Of a stretch of DNA of 44,548 nt, positions 24,083 to 33,145 are shown piece by piece. Source of the DNA: Cyanobacterium sp. T60_A2020_053 (GTDB taxonomy: Bacteria; Cyanobacteriota; Cyanobacteriia; Cyanobacteriales; Cyanobacteriaceae). Numbering within the stretch: the stretch's first letter is position 1; each line of letters starts with the position of its first letter. A program made the position numbers and the translations under genes. The notes below the pieces were generated by a model. That model was not told the DNA's origin, searched no databases, and saw nothing but the letters and a program-made list of their open reading frames with translations. Where the stretch lies: assembly GCA_015272165.1 (NCBI GenBank), contig JACYMF010000062.1, positions 1-44,548 on the forward strand. The letters are read 5' to 3'.

Positions 24083-25720
24083 TTGAGTATAATTAATTGC
24101 CATAGTTTAGCCCATATGGGCGCTGAGTTGGTTTTTACTCAAGATAGTGACGGTAACTATCGAGCTTTTTTTTGGCAACCAACTAAAATACAACTAGACT
24201 TCTGCAATGATGGGGGGGAGGGCGCTGGTCAAAAATTTAAACCAATCCCCCTGTCTTCTTATCTCGAAAAAATCAGACGGGTAATAGCTAGGGGTATCCC
24301 AGAGCGCTGTTATCACATTTTTTCCTACGAAAATTTACAGTTTCCTTTTGAATTAATGATTACCCCCATCAAAAATCTTGAGGGGAAATTTGATTCGGTT
24401 TTTGTCACAGGATACTGCTTATCTTCCTCTGATTTTTCTCTCACCTCAAATTTAGCTTTACCCACCAACCCTGATCCTTTTCAAGTAGTATTGACTCGGA
24501 TTGCCCGAAATATTCGTAGTACACTAGACCTAGAAACTATTTGGCAACAAACCGTTGATAGCATAGGAGAAGCCTTACAAGTAAGTCGTTGTCTTTTACT
24601 AGCGCCCTCCACCGATGCCAATTTTTTGGACGTAAAAGCTGAATATTGCCACACTTCCCATAATTCCCTACTAGGGCAAAGATTCGCCATCAATGATTAT
24701 CAGTGTTTACAAGATGTTAGCCATCATCAAAAACCTTTTGTTTACCATCAAAATAATGACCATCAGTATCAATGCTTATCGGTTTTAATCGTAGGTACAT
24801 TTTATCAAAAACAGCTAAACGGAGTCATTGCCCTTAACCAGTGTGATCGCACCAGATACTGGAGTGAAGCAGAATCAGAATTGATCCAAGAATTAGCAGA
24901 ACAAGTGGGAACAGCCATCGCCCATGCTACCATTTATCAAAAACTAGAACAAGCCAATATTGAAGCCGAAAAAGCCTCTCAATTAAAAAGCGAATTTTTA
25001 GCTAGTACCAGCCACGAATTAAGAACCCCTTTAAATGGCATTTTAGGGTTTTTGCAGTTGGTTTTAGATGACATGGCAGATGATGAAGAAGAAGAAAAAG
25101 AATTTATTACTCAAGCCCATCGCTCGGCATTACACTTACTTAATTTGATTAATGATATTTTAGACATCGCCAAAATTGAAGCGAATAAAATTGAATTTAG
25201 ATTCGATAATATTTCCCTTAATCAAATTTGTGAAGATGTTGCCAAATTTGCTCAAAGCCAAGCAGAAAAGAAGAATATTGAATTTCATTTCGATTTACCC
25301 ACTACCTATGACCCCATTTTAATTTATTCAGATTATCAAAGACTACTGCAAGTTTTATTGAATGTAGTCGGTAACGCCTTTAAATTTACCCATGAAGGAG
25401 AAATTTCCCTAACCGTGGAAATTATTGCTAAAGCTATTCAATATAACGGCAAAAGTCTGCCCGGTTTAGTCAAAATGAGTATTGCCGATACTGGTATTGG
25501 AGTATCCTTAGAAAAACAAGAAAACCTCTTTGAGAAATTTTATCAGGTGGATGGCTCTAGGACAAAATCCACAGGAGGTACCGGATTAGGGTTAGCTATT
25601 TCTCGGCGCTTAATCGAATCCATGGGGGGAAGAATCTCTTTTTATAGTATGGGCGAGAGTCTTGGTTCTACTGTCACTTTGACAATTCCCCTTAGTCAGT
25701 TGCCAGTTATTCGGGGTTAA
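24083..25720 (+). CDS. GAF-domain sensor histidine kinase
   Basis: A 545-residue soluble kinase. Residues 12-115 resemble a PAS-like input domain. A GAF domain follows at about 135-285. Then a HisKA with H311 in ASTSHELRTPLNGILGF, and an HATPase with N box VLLNVVGNAFKFT, G1 DTGIGV and G2 GGTGLGLAISRR. There are no membrane helices and the GAF lacks the obvious conserved cysteine of a bilin-binding domain, so its ligand is unknown. The frame starts with TTG at 24083; an ATG at 24116 is the alternative. No response-regulator gene is adjacent. Confidence 0.92.
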   Translation: MSIINCHSLAHMGAELVFTQDSDGNYRAFFWQPTKIQLDFCNDGGEGAGQKFKPIPLSSYLEKIRRVIARGIPERCYHIFSYENLQFPFELMITPIKNLEGKFDSVFVTGYCLSSSDFSLTSNLALPTNPDPFQVVLTRIARNIRSTLDLETIWQQTVDSIGEALQVSRCLLLAPSTDANFLDVKAEYCHTSHNSLLGQRFAINDYQCLQDVSHHQKPFVYHQNNDHQYQCLSVLIVGTFYQKQLNGVIALNQCDRTRYWSEAESELIQELAEQVGTAIAHATIYQKLEQANIEAEKASQLKSEFLASTSHELRTPLNGILGFLQLVLDDMADDEEEEKEFITQAHRSALHLLNLINDILDIAKIEANKIEFRFDNISLNQICEDVAKFAQSQAEKKNIEFHFDLPTTYDPILIYSDYQRLLQVLLNVVGNAFKFTHEGEISLTVEIIAKAIQYNGKSLPGLVKMSIADTGIGVSLEKQENLFEKFYQVDGSRTKSTGGTGLGLAISRRLIESMGGRISFYSMGESLGSTVTLTIPLSQLPVIRG

Positions 25721-25810
25721 TGAAATCAGCACCCCTCTGCTGAAAACAGTGAAAAAAAGGGGAGAAAAAAGAAAATATAATTTTCAGCGCCCTCCCCCGT
25801 CACCATGAGA

Positions 25811-27388
25811 TTATAAACTTACGGTATAAGCATCAGTAACACCGCTTACCTTAATGATTTCAGATAAAACACCATCAGGTAAAGGATCATCAATACTTAA
25901 CACCATCACTGCATCACCACGCACAATTTTGCGCCCTACTTGCATACTAGCGATATTGACGTTAAAACTTCCTAACAAAGTACCAATATTACCGATAATA
26001 CCGGGGACATCACGGTGTAAAGTGAACAACATATAAGTATTAGGTGGCACATTGACAGGAAAACCATTAATACTGGTAATGCGAATCTCACCATCATTTA
26101 ACAGCGCCCCTGTCACCGAGTGAGTACCTTTAGTACCAACTGCTTCAAGGTAAATAGAGTTACTATAGTCTTTGATACTAGCGTCTCTGGTTTCCACTAA
26201 GTGAATACCTCTTTCCTTCGCTTCGATACCAGCATTAACATAGTTAACTCTCTCCCGTAAGGCTTTGGATAATAAACCCTTGAGAGAAGCAATCACCAAA
26301 GGTTGACTATTATTATCGGCTAAATCCCCTTGTAATTTAACGTTGAGACTCTCTACCCTATCTCCAGCTAACTGCCCTACTAAATTCCCTAACGTTTCCG
26401 CTAAACGCATATAAGGGCGTAATTTTTCCATGACATCAGGGCTTAAACCGGGAATATTCACCGCACTACGAGCAGGAAGTCCGAGTAATACATCTCTAAT
26501 TTGTTCTGCAACATCGATGGCCACATTAACTTGAGCTTCAGCAGTGGATGCACCAAGGTGAGGAGTAAGAATGATATTATCTAATTCTCTTAATTTTGAT
26601 TCCCCTAACGGTTCAGATGCAAATACATCAAGGGCTGCCCCAGCAATTTGACCATTTTTCAGAGCTTCATAAAGGTCATTTTCTTCGATGATACCCCCCC
26701 GAGCGCAGTTGATGATACGGGCGCTGGGCTTCATTTTGGCTAAAGCCTCAGCATTAATTAAATTAGTGGTTTCTTTCGTTTTAGGAATATGCAGAGTAAT
26801 ATAATCTGATTCACTGAAAAGAATATCAAGATCAACTAAAGTGCAACCCAGTTGATTCGCTCTTTCTTGAGAAATAAACGGATCAAAAGCCAAAATTTTC
26901 ATGCCCATGGCTTTACCCACTTTTGCTACATGAGAGCCAATTTTGCCTAATCCTACTACGCCAAGACTTTTTTTATAAACCTCAGAACCAATATACTTTT
27001 TACGATCCCACCTACTTTCTTTTACTGATTGGTTAGCGTCTGGAATATGACGAGAAAGAGATAGCATCATTGCCAAAGCGTGTTCGGCGGCGGCAATGGT
27101 GTTACCTTCAGGGGAGTTAACCACCACAATCCCTTTACGGGTAGCGGCAGCCACATCCACGTTATCAACCCCTACCCCAGCGCGCCCCACAATTTTTAAG
27201 TTTTCGGCAGATTCGATCACTTTTTGAGTAACCTGAGTGCCAGAACGAATCATCAGCGCGTCATACTGAGGGATAATCGCTATTAATTCATCTTCTGATA
27301 ATCCTGTTTTAATATCAACTTCTGCTACTTGCTGCAGAATTTTAATCCCTACTTCATCGATGGGATCAGATACGAGAACTTTTGCCAT
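25811..27388 (-). CDS. serA: D-3-phosphoglycerate dehydrogenase
   Basis: A 525-residue enzyme that makes 3-phosphohydroxypyruvate from 3-phosphoglycerate, the first step of serine synthesis, using NAD+. [20 protein letters not shown] is the Rossmann motif, [11 protein letters not shown] and the LTPHLGAST histidine are catalytic-region signatures, and the C-terminal 180 residues form the long SerA type with an intervening domain and a final ACT domain ([19 protein letters not shown]) that binds serine for feedback. It is monocistronic, convergent with the GAF kinase gene. Confidence 0.97.
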   Translation of the reverse strand: MAKVLVSDPIDEVGIKILQQVAEVDIKTGLSEDELIAIIPQYDALMIRSGTQVTQKVIESAENLKIVGRAGVGVDNVDVAAATRKGIVVVNSPEGNTIAAAEHALAMMLSLSRHIPDANQSVKESRWDRKKYIGSEVYKKSLGVVGLGKIGSHVAKVGKAMGMKILAFDPFISQERANQLGCTLVDLDILFSESDYITLHIPKTKETTNLINAEALAKMKPSARIINCARGGIIEENDLYEALKNGQIAGAALDVFASEPLGESKLRELDNIILTPHLGASTAEAQVNVAIDVAEQIRDVLLGLPARSAVNIPGLSPDVMEKLRPYMRLAETLGNLVGQLAGDRVESLNVKLQGDLADNNSQPLVIASLKGLLSKALRERVNYVNAGIEAKERGIHLVETRDASIKDYSNSIYLEAVGTKGTHSVTGALLNDGEIRITSINGFPVNVPPNTYMLFTLHRDVPGIIGNIGTLLGSFNVNIASMQVGRKIVRGDAVMVLSIDDPLPDGVLSEIIKVSGVTDAYTVSL

Positions 27389-27693
27389 AGTAAACTAAAT
27401 ATAATTGTTATTTTGGTGACATTTTGCTGTCTTTGTCATCTTATCAAAAACAGGTGTCAATCCTACAACTATCTAAGTTTCCTGAAAACCTAAAACAGTA
27501 AAATGCCTGAGAAGGGAAGGTTTCAGGTGAAATGCTTATAAATTAAAGAATTAAGCTAAATAGTTATTTTTCATAAGAGATTTACTAAATCTTAGATTTT
27601 CTATATAAAATGACATAAAAGGACAAATAAATAAAAAGTTTGTGAAAGTATTCGATTTCGGTTTCAGAAAAGTAATATTTGATGTACGATAAA

Positions 27694-27896
27694 GGGAGAT
27701 TTTGGTTGCCCCTTTTGGGGAAGTACCTTACAAAAATAGGATAGTAATACTATTAACGCTTCCGTGGGTGAAGCAGTCTGTTAAATCAGATAACATAAGT
27801 GTCTTAAAAATATTTTTTAAGGCTTTGAGGGATACCTCCTTTTGAGTATTTTACTCAAATGCTATTGCAGTTTATTACGGTATATGCCGTTTTATT
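27694..27896 (+). ncRNA. candidate structured non-coding RNA upstream of speB
   Basis: A -10-like TACGAT (27685-27690) precedes AAAGGGAG (27691-27698), which can pair with CTCCTTTT (27836-27843) to close a 150-base unit. Inside are the hairpins CCCC-TTTT-GGGG extended by GGT/ACC (27704-27727), ATAGT/ACTAT (27741-27753), GCTTC/GAAGC (27758-27774), TCTG/CAGA (27777-27790) and CTTAAAAA/TTTTTTAAG. Then come TTTGAGTA/TACTCAAA and ACGGT/GCCGT with TTTTATT (27877-27896), which look like terminators. speB has its own TATAAT further down, so this is probably a separate RNA. 6Sa RNA was considered, but I cannot confirm it. Confidence 0.45.
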
Positions 27897-28004
27897 CTGC
27901 ATAAACGTATCAGGATAGGCATCAGGTATCGGGTTAAATTTAACCTAATACCTGCTACCTGATACCTGACACCTTTATTTGATAAATGTGTGCGTAACGT
28001 CAGT

Positions 28005-28010
28005 TATAAT
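28005..28010 (+). promoter_or_regulatory. -10 box of speB
   Basis: A perfect TATAAT 34 bases before the ATG at 28044. A TTGATA at 27979-27984 is spaced by 20 bases, longer than ideal. Its position inside the longer reading frame argues that translation begins at 28044 and not at the GTG at 27990. Confidence 0.5.
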
Positions 28011-28043
28011 AGTTCGTTACAAACTTTGATCCGAAACAATGCT

Positions 28044-28928
28044 ATGAAACAATTTTTAGAGTCTGAAATCATCTCCACTTATGAAGAGTCAGAGGTGGTG
28101 ATTCTACCGATTCCCTACGAGGTTACTACCACTTACCGCAAAGGATGCGAGTTTGGACCAGAAGCAGTTTTGATCGCCTCAGATCAATTAGAATGTTATG
28201 ACGAAGAATTAGGAATGGAAACTTGTTTTCAAACCAAAATTTTCACCCATGATAATATTGCCGATACACGCCTCAATAATCAGTTAACGGCGGAAGAAAT
28301 GTTATCTATTACCAGTGAAACGGTGAAAAAACTTGTTAAGGATGGTAAATTTGTGATTGGAGTGGGTGGAGAACACGCTATTACTACAGGCTTAGTACAA
28401 GGATATTTAAACAGTTTGGGAGAATCTTTTACTGTAGTGCAAATTGATGCCCATGGTGATATGCGCTACGAATTTGAAGGTTCAATTCATAATCATGCTT
28501 GTGTGATGCGTCGAGTTGTGGAGTTGGGTTTACCTACCTTACCTGTCGGCATTCGTGCAATTTGCAAGGAAGAAGCGGATTTAATTGAAGCTAAAAATAT
28601 TCCTGTGATGTGGGCGCGCGCCATCTACCATAATTCTAATTGGATTGAGGAAGCCATTAATAATATTACTACGAAAAAAGTTTTTGTTACTATTGATTTA
28701 GATGGTTTAGACCCGGGTTTTATGCCGGGAGTTGGTACACCTGAACCGGGTGGCTTAGACTGGTATCAACTTTTGGGCTTCATGAGGGCAGTTTTTAGTA
28801 ATTTTGAGGTGATTGGTTGTGACATCATGGAATTAGCGCCCACCAAAGATTCTGTAGTGTCTGAATTTACTGCGGCTAAGTTGATTTATAAGTTGATTGG
28901 CTACTGGGTAAATTCTAAAAAGTTTTAA
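28044..28928 (+). CDS. speB: agmatinase / ureohydrolase family enzyme
   Basis: A 294-residue manganese enzyme of the arginase-agmatinase family. Metal ligands are visible in GVGGEHAIT, QIDAHGDMR and TIDLDGLDPGFMPGVGTPEP. The PYEVTTTYRKGCEFGP start is typical of SpeB. Agmatinase splits agmatine to putrescine and urea; cyanobacterial relatives also include guanidine and guanidinobutyrate hydrolases, so the substrate is not certain. The longer frame from GTG 27990 crosses a TATAAT box, so the shorter start is preferred. No nickel chaperone genes (as beside guanidine hydrolase) are nearby, favouring agmatinase. Confidence 0.88.
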   Translation: MKQFLESEIISTYEESEVVILPIPYEVTTTYRKGCEFGPEAVLIASDQLECYDEELGMETCFQTKIFTHDNIADTRLNNQLTAEEMLSITSETVKKLVKDGKFVIGVGGEHAITTGLVQGYLNSLGESFTVVQIDAHGDMRYEFEGSIHNHACVMRRVVELGLPTLPVGIRAICKEEADLIEAKNIPVMWARAIYHNSNWIEEAINNITTKKVFVTIDLDGLDPGFMPGVGTPEPGGLDWYQLLGFMRAVFSNFEVIGCDIMELAPTKDSVVSEFTAAKLIYKLIGYWVNSKKF

Positions 28929-28934
28929 GAAATG

Positions 28935-29038
28935 AGGGGAAAGGGAAGCAGAGGTAGAAGGGGAAGCAGAGGTAGAAAGGGAGGATAATTAATAGTTTTT
29001 AATTATTCATTATTCATTATTCATTATTCATTATTCAT
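28935..29038. repeat. purine-rich GGGGAAGCAGAGGTAGAA array and ATTATTC microsatellite
   Basis: GGAAGCAGAGGTAGAA occurs twice in tandem (28947-28980), followed by a run of five 7-base units ATTATTC (about 29003-29037) that ends just before trmD. The purine array is matched in inverse orientation after trmD (29757-29848). Confidence 0.8.
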
Positions 29039-29043
29039 AAACT

Positions 29044-29721
29044 GTGCAAATTGACGTTATTACTTTATTTCCTGATTTTTTTACCTCAGCCATACAATGT
29101 AGCTTGCTGGGGAGGGCGCTGAAAAAAGAAATTGCTTCGGTTAATTTCATCAACCCTAGGGATTTTACCACGGACAAACATCACCAAGTAGATGATATTC
29201 CTTATGGTGGTGGAGTTGGCATGGTGTTGAAACCTGAACCAATTTTCTCGGCGGTGGAGTCTTTACCTGTGTTATCTCCTCGTGAGGTGATTTTATTAAC
29301 TCCCCAAGGGGAAAAGTTAAATCAACCTTTACTAAAAGATTTGGCTTTTAATTATCGTCAATTAGTGTTAATTTGTGGACATTATGAAGGTATTGACGAG
29401 AGAGTTAAGCATTTGGTAACGAGGGAAGTTTCTTTGGGAGATTTTATTTTAACTGGGGGTGAAATTCCGGCTTTAACTCTCATTGATGGAGTAGTGCGCT
29501 TGTTACCCGGCACAGTGGGAAAACAGGCTTCTTTGGAGGAGGAAAGTTTTGAGAATGGGTTGCTGGATTATCCCCATTACACTCGCCCAGCGCACTTCAG
29601 ACAGTGGGAAGTCCCTCTGGTGTTACGTTCTGGCAATCACAAAGCCATCGCCGATTGGCGCTATCAGCAACAGTTACAGGCAACTAAAGAAAAAAGACCA
29701 GATTTGCTTGAGGAGTTATGA
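29044..29721 (+). CDS. trmD: tRNA (guanine37-N1)-methyltransferase
   Basis: A 225-residue SPOUT methyltransferase that makes m1G37 next to the anticodon, preventing +1 frameshifts. The start MQIDVITLFPDFF, the knot region VLICGHYEGIDERV, and SLGDFILTGGEIPALTLIDG followed by VRLLPG are the TrmD signatures. The start codon is GTG; an ATG is lacking upstream because the leader is a microsatellite. It is slightly shorter than E. coli TrmD (255). It is not linked to rpsP, rimM or rplS here. Confidence 0.96.
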   Translation: MQIDVITLFPDFFTSAIQCSLLGRALKKEIASVNFINPRDFTTDKHHQVDDIPYGGGVGMVLKPEPIFSAVESLPVLSPREVILLTPQGEKLNQPLLKDLAFNYRQLVLICGHYEGIDERVKHLVTREVSLGDFILTGGEIPALTLIDGVVRLLPGTVGKQASLEEESFENGLLDYPHYTRPAHFRQWEVPLVLRSGNHKAIADWRYQQQLQATKEKRPDLLEEL

Positions 29722-29848
29722 ATTATGAATTATGAATTATGAATTATAATCTTTCCTCTGCTACCCCTTCTCCCTCTGCTACCCCCTCTCCCTCTGCTTC
29801 CCCTTCTACCCCTGCTTCCCCTTCTACCTCTGCTTCCCCTTCTCCTGG
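29718..29848. repeat. ATGAATT tandem units and pyrimidine-rich array
   Basis: GAATTATGAATTATGAATTA (about 29720-29742) overlaps the trmD stop. It is followed by a run of CTCTGCTACCCCTTCTCC and CTCTGCTTCCCCTTCTAC units (29757-29848). The second part is the inverse of the purine array before trmD, so the gene sits between inverted low-complexity arrays. Confidence 0.8.
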
Positions 29849-29890
29849 TCCAAAACACCCATGATTTTGATGCCGACTTTGCTAAAACCA

Positions 29891-30316
29891 TCAAATTGAA
29901 GGGCGCCGGTGATAATAACGGTAGCGTTGATAGTCTTGTAAAATTTGGTCATGATCAAAACAAAGATTTTTAGGAATTTCCCATAAATCAAAAATATTAA
30001 CATTAAGGGCATCATCCTGCGCTTGGGGATTTCCTCTGGCTGTGGCAATATAAACAATGCTAATAGTATGTTTTCGTAGGTCTCGATTAGGATTAGAATA
30101 AACGTAAAATTGTTCTATTAGGGTGACATCAAGATTAGTTTCTTCTTTTGCCTCCCGGCGCGCGCTAACTTCAGCGCACTCCCCGTAATCCATAAACCCT
30201 CCCGGTATTGCCCACCCCAACGGTTCAAATTTTCTCTCGATGAGAATAATCGGGCGAGAAGGGCGATCGACCATTTCAATAATTATATCGACGGTGGGCG
30301 CTGGATTTTTATACAT
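29891..30316 (-). CDS. NUDIX hydrolase
   Basis: A 141-residue protein with the NUDIX box from G40: [20 protein letters not shown] followed by TNL. The canonical G before the last hydrophobic residue is N61, a tolerated change. [12 protein letters not shown] is typical of ADP-ribose or nucleotide pyrophosphatases, but the substrate is not readable. It hydrolyses X-linked nucleoside diphosphates, using Mg2+ held by the REAKEE glutamates. Its upstream region is the inverted composite repeat at 30325. Confidence 0.92.
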   Translation of the reverse strand: MYKNPAPTVDIIIEMVDRPSRPIILIERKFEPLGWAIPGGFMDYGECAEVSARREAKEETNLDVTLIEQFYVYSNPNRDLRKHTISIVYIATARGNPQAQDDALNVNIFDLWEIPKNLCFDHDQILQDYQRYRYYHRRPSI

Positions 30317-30324
30317 GAGACAAT

Positions 30325-30368
30325 TAGGGTTTGCTGAAAAAGTATTTTGGTGAGGGGAGGTGTCAGGT
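30325..30368 (-). repeat. composite 44-bp repeat, copy 2
   Basis: The reverse complement of the element at 21363-21406 (TAGGGTTTGCTGAAAAAGTA, TTTTGGTGAGGGGAGGTGTC, AGGT). It lies nine bases upstream of the NUDIX start codon, so it probably forms that gene's 5' leader. Confidence 0.7.
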
Positions 30369-30421
30369 TTCGGGTGTCAGGTTTCAGGTGAAATGCTTAC
30401 AGATTAAAGAGTTAAGACATA
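30368..30421 (+). repeat. CAGGTGTCAGGTTTCAGG cluster with AAATGCTTA tail
   Basis: Degenerate CAGGTxTC units followed by GGTGAAATGCTTACAGATTA and AAGAGTTAAG. A near copy is at 27516-27560 and related clusters are at 885-912, 21155-21180, 27920-27976, 33864-33890 and 33960-34018. Beyond it the spacer to 30640 shows no gene. Confidence 0.65.
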
Positions 30422-30640
30422 TTATAAGCCTTAAAAATATGCAAAATCACGCTTTTTTGAATAAAAATGCAGTTAAAATACAAAATTACATATACTACAC
30501 GAGAACAGTAAAACCATAATTGTCAATTGTTAATCTGCCTCCCCTTGATATTAACCTCAAAATAAAGGTATTTTTTGATAAAATAAGATTGGATAAGTAA
30601 CTTTTACTAACCATAACATAAAATATATCAAGCGTAATTC

Positions 30641-31594
30641 ATGTCCAGAATCAAACGTCCTCCATATCCTCCCTTAGAAGTACATTTATTAAGAGAAGGA
30701 ATTGTCGAATCAGTTCATCAGGTAGAAGTTACCGTCGCTGACGACAAAGGGCGCACCCTCTGTGTAGCTGGAAACCCCGAAACCGTAACTTTTACTCGCT
30801 CCGCATTAAAGCCATTTCAAGCCTTAGCAGTAACCAGTACAGGAGTATTAGAAAGATTTGATTTAACGGATCGAGATTTAGCAATAATGTGTGCTTCCCA
30901 TCAGGGTACAATCGAACAGGCTAGACAAGTTTTTAATATCTTGTGGAAAGCAGATATTGATCCTACAACATTGAAATGCCCCATTCCAGAGGGAAAAGAC
31001 AGCGCCCTCCAACATAATTGTTCAGGGAAACACGCTGGAATGTTAGCGGTTTGTCAACAAAGAAATTGGGATTTAGATAATTATTGCCATCGCTCTAATC
31101 CAGTACAGGCTTTGATTTTAAAGAAAATATCCGAACTATTATCCATGCCTTCGGCAGAATTGATGGCAGCACGGGATGATTGTGGTGTGCCGACTTATGC
31201 CCTACCCCTATCGCAAATTGCCACTTTATACGCTAAATTGGCTTGTGGTAGTCATATCGATTTAGAACGCATTGTACGTTCTATGACTCGTTATCCCCGT
31301 TTAATCGCCGGGGAGGGCGCTTTTGATACCGAGTTGATGTTGCTCACAGAAGGGGCGCTGGTGAGCAAATCGGGGGCTGAAGGGGTACAATGTATCGGTA
31401 ATATCAGTCAGGATATGGGTTTAGCCATCAAAGTTTTGGATGGGGCGAAGCGCGCTAAATATGCCACAGCTATTCAAGTTTTAAAACAACTGGGGTGGAT
31501 TTCTCTGAGTATGGCGGAAAAATTAGGGGATAAATTTATTCGTATCGATCAGTATAGACGCTTAGAAATTTTAGGAGAGTGTACTCTCGTTTAA
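30641..31594 (+). CDS. L-asparaginase, Rhizobium etli (AnsA/PF06089) type
   Basis: A 317-residue enzyme of the thermolabile asparaginase II family. MCASHQGTIEQ and HNCSGKHAGMLAVCQQ are the family signature; the latter holds the serine-lysine pair at the active site. CGVPTYALPL and RYPRLIAGEGAFDT are also conserved. It hydrolyses asparagine to aspartate and ammonia in the cytoplasm (no signal peptide). The gene carries several GGGCGC motifs and is monocistronic. Confidence 0.9.
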   Translation: MSRIKRPPYPPLEVHLLREGIVESVHQVEVTVADDKGRTLCVAGNPETVTFTRSALKPFQALAVTSTGVLERFDLTDRDLAIMCASHQGTIEQARQVFNILWKADIDPTTLKCPIPEGKDSALQHNCSGKHAGMLAVCQQRNWDLDNYCHRSNPVQALILKKISELLSMPSAELMAARDDCGVPTYALPLSQIATLYAKLACGSHIDLERIVRSMTRYPRLIAGEGAFDTELMLLTEGALVSKSGAEGVQCIGNISQDMGLAIKVLDGAKRAKYATAIQVLKQLGWISLSMAEKLGDKFIRIDQYRRLEILGECTLV

Positions 31595-31695
31595 CTTACC
31601 CAGTTTTTTGATAACTTTTCTCCCTTTCATAAATTGTTTTATTCCACCCTGTATTCCCTTTCTCCCTCTGCTTCCCTGTCTCCACTTCTCAAAGA

Positions 31696-32124
31696 TTAAA
31701 AATTAAGCTGTTGATATACTATCAATCCTAATTTAACCAGACAAAGAGATAAAAGGCTGAGGGCGCTGAGGGTGCTAATAGCAAAGCCCGGCATTCTTTT
31801 TTTAGCCTCAAGGGAATATCCCCAAGCATAGATAATCCTACCCACAACCCAAGTGCCACCAAGAATTATCCCCCATAACTCGCTAACGTAAGCAGAGAAA
31901 ATCCATAATAGGGGTAAGAAAAAAATTAATTGTTCGAGGGTGTTTTGTTGCACTCTTACCACTCGCTCGAAATCCTCATTTCCCGTCATTGCCGGAGGCA
32001 TAACCTGATATTTCATTCTTGCTCTACCCACATTAATGATAGTGGCAAAATACACTAATAGAGCTAATAAAGTAACAATACTTGCACCTAACAACATAAT
32101 TTTTATTTTTAATGATTTCCTCAC
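31696..32124 (-). CDS. MAPEG family membrane protein
   Basis: A 142-residue protein with four predicted membrane helices. VGRARMKYQVMPPAMTGNEDFERVVRVQQNTLEQ is the region between helices one and two (shown here as a motif centred on NEDFERVVRVQQNTLE), the MAPEG signature with the FERVxRxxxNxxE pattern. MAPEG proteins are glutathione transferases or peroxidases in membranes; bacterial members are mostly uncharacterised. The length matches the family. It is monocistronic. Confidence 0.9.
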   Translation of the reverse strand: MRKSLKIKIMLLGASIVTLLALLVYFATIINVGRARMKYQVMPPAMTGNEDFERVVRVQQNTLEQLIFFLPLLWIFSAYVSELWGIILGGTWVVGRIIYAWGYSLEAKKRMPGFAISTLSALSLLSLCLVKLGLIVYQQLNF

Positions 32125-32187
32125 CTATTTTACAGCGCATTTCAGATGAATAAACCACGTTGTTTATTTTTCACCTTGATATACTAA

Positions 32188-32221
32188 AGACGCAACGCAA
32201 AGAGAATCTTTGTGAAAATCT
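32188..32221. repeat. GACGCAACGCAAAG repeat, copy 2
   Basis: AGACGCAACGCAAAG and AATCTTTGTGAAAATC match the element at 16143-16186 with the inner unit deleted. Confidence 0.5.
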
Positions 32222-32283
32222 ATGGCGCGCCTAAATTATTTGTAGCTAATTCAGTCGTTGACATTTCATACAACTTCTTTACA

Positions 32284-33075
32284 TTAGCGATGGAATACCC
32301 AATTAATATTGCGCAAAAACTGCAAAGGATTACTCATATTTTCAGCAAATCCCAAAATACCTTTATCCCTATGCTGATAAAGCAAATTTTGATTTTGATC
32401 AAATAAAAATGTCGCGCCCCTCTGGGTTAAATATCGTCCATCTTCGACATAAATATGCCAATTTGTCAAGACTTCAATCATATTTTTTAAGCGTAAAGTA
32501 GCTAATTCAAACGGGCGCTGATAATCTTGACCAACTTTATCGAATAAATTACCTTGAAAAGAGGGAAAAGGACTAATATTAATGGTCTCGTTACTGCTAA
32601 AAAGAGAAGGAGAATTTTTGTCACCAGTATAACCCCGTAAAACTTCCTTGAGAGTGCCGGGGCTACCAATTCCAGCGCACATCACCAGTAAATTAAACCA
32701 TGCTTGTTGAGTAGGAGAAAGAAAAGGTAACTTAACTTGTAAACCCGGATAAAGTTCTAATTGTTGATGTAGAGAAGCCGTAGCATCCACAAATAAATGA
32801 TCAGGATCAAAACCAGTATAATCGCAAAACTTTTGCCCAGCGCCCCTCGCCCCGATAGCTACTACCCTTAAAGCAATATTATTTTGAGCGAGTAAGGCTT
32901 TGTCACGCTGTAACCACCAAGCATATTCCATACTGTCAAAATCCCCTAACTGCGGTAAAACGATGATTAAAGCAGAGGAAGCAGTATGGCAACCTGTCAT
33001 AATAGGCATCATTTGCCCATCACTAACTCTAACTCTGGAGGTATTAGCGAAAATTTCGTAAGATAATGTAAGCAC
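32284..33075 (-). CDS. AhpC/TSA-like peroxiredoxin-family protein
   Basis: A 263-residue protein with a thioredoxin-like core: SALIIVLPQLGDFDSMEYAW, then LRVVAIGARGAGQKFCDYTG and HLFVDATASLHQQLEL. This is the AhpC-TSA_2 (PF13911) layout common in cyanobacteria, where the usual peroxidatic cysteine of the first strand is not evident; cysteines remain in MTGCHTAS and KFCDYT. It may be redox-related, but activity is unproven. The ATG at 33075 is followed by LTLSYEIFANTSRVRVSDG. Confidence 0.7.
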   Translation of the reverse strand: MLTLSYEIFANTSRVRVSDGQMMPIMTGCHTASSALIIVLPQLGDFDSMEYAWWLQRDKALLAQNNIALRVVAIGARGAGQKFCDYTGFDPDHLFVDATASLHQQLELYPGLQVKLPFLSPTQQAWFNLLVMCAGIGSPGTLKEVLRGYTGDKNSPSLFSSNETINISPFPSFQGNLFDKVGQDYQRPFELATLRLKNMIEVLTNWHIYVEDGRYLTQRGATFLFDQNQNLLYQHRDKGILGFAENMSNPLQFLRNINWVFHR

Positions 33076-33145
33076 TTCAATAATGAATAATTAATAATTA
33101 ATAATAATTCTCCTTGTGTCCTTTTCACCTAAAATCAAAATAGTT

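Noticed and set aside
27694-27896. Riboswitch of a known class (guanidine, glutamine, manganese, cobalamin)
   Set aside because: None of the conserved core motifs I know for these classes is present; kept only as an unassigned structured RNA.
29891-30316. NUDIX box defect (N61 in place of the usual glycine)
   Set aside because: The catalytic REAKEE residues are intact and this position varies among active family members.
30331-30519. 62-codon plus-strand frame upstream of the asparaginase gene
   Set aside because: It consists of the composite repeat and the CAGGTGTCAGG cluster, with no protein-like composition.
32212-32406. 64-codon plus-strand frame
   Set aside because: It is largely antisense to the 3' end of the AhpC/TSA-like gene and starts in a dispersed repeat.
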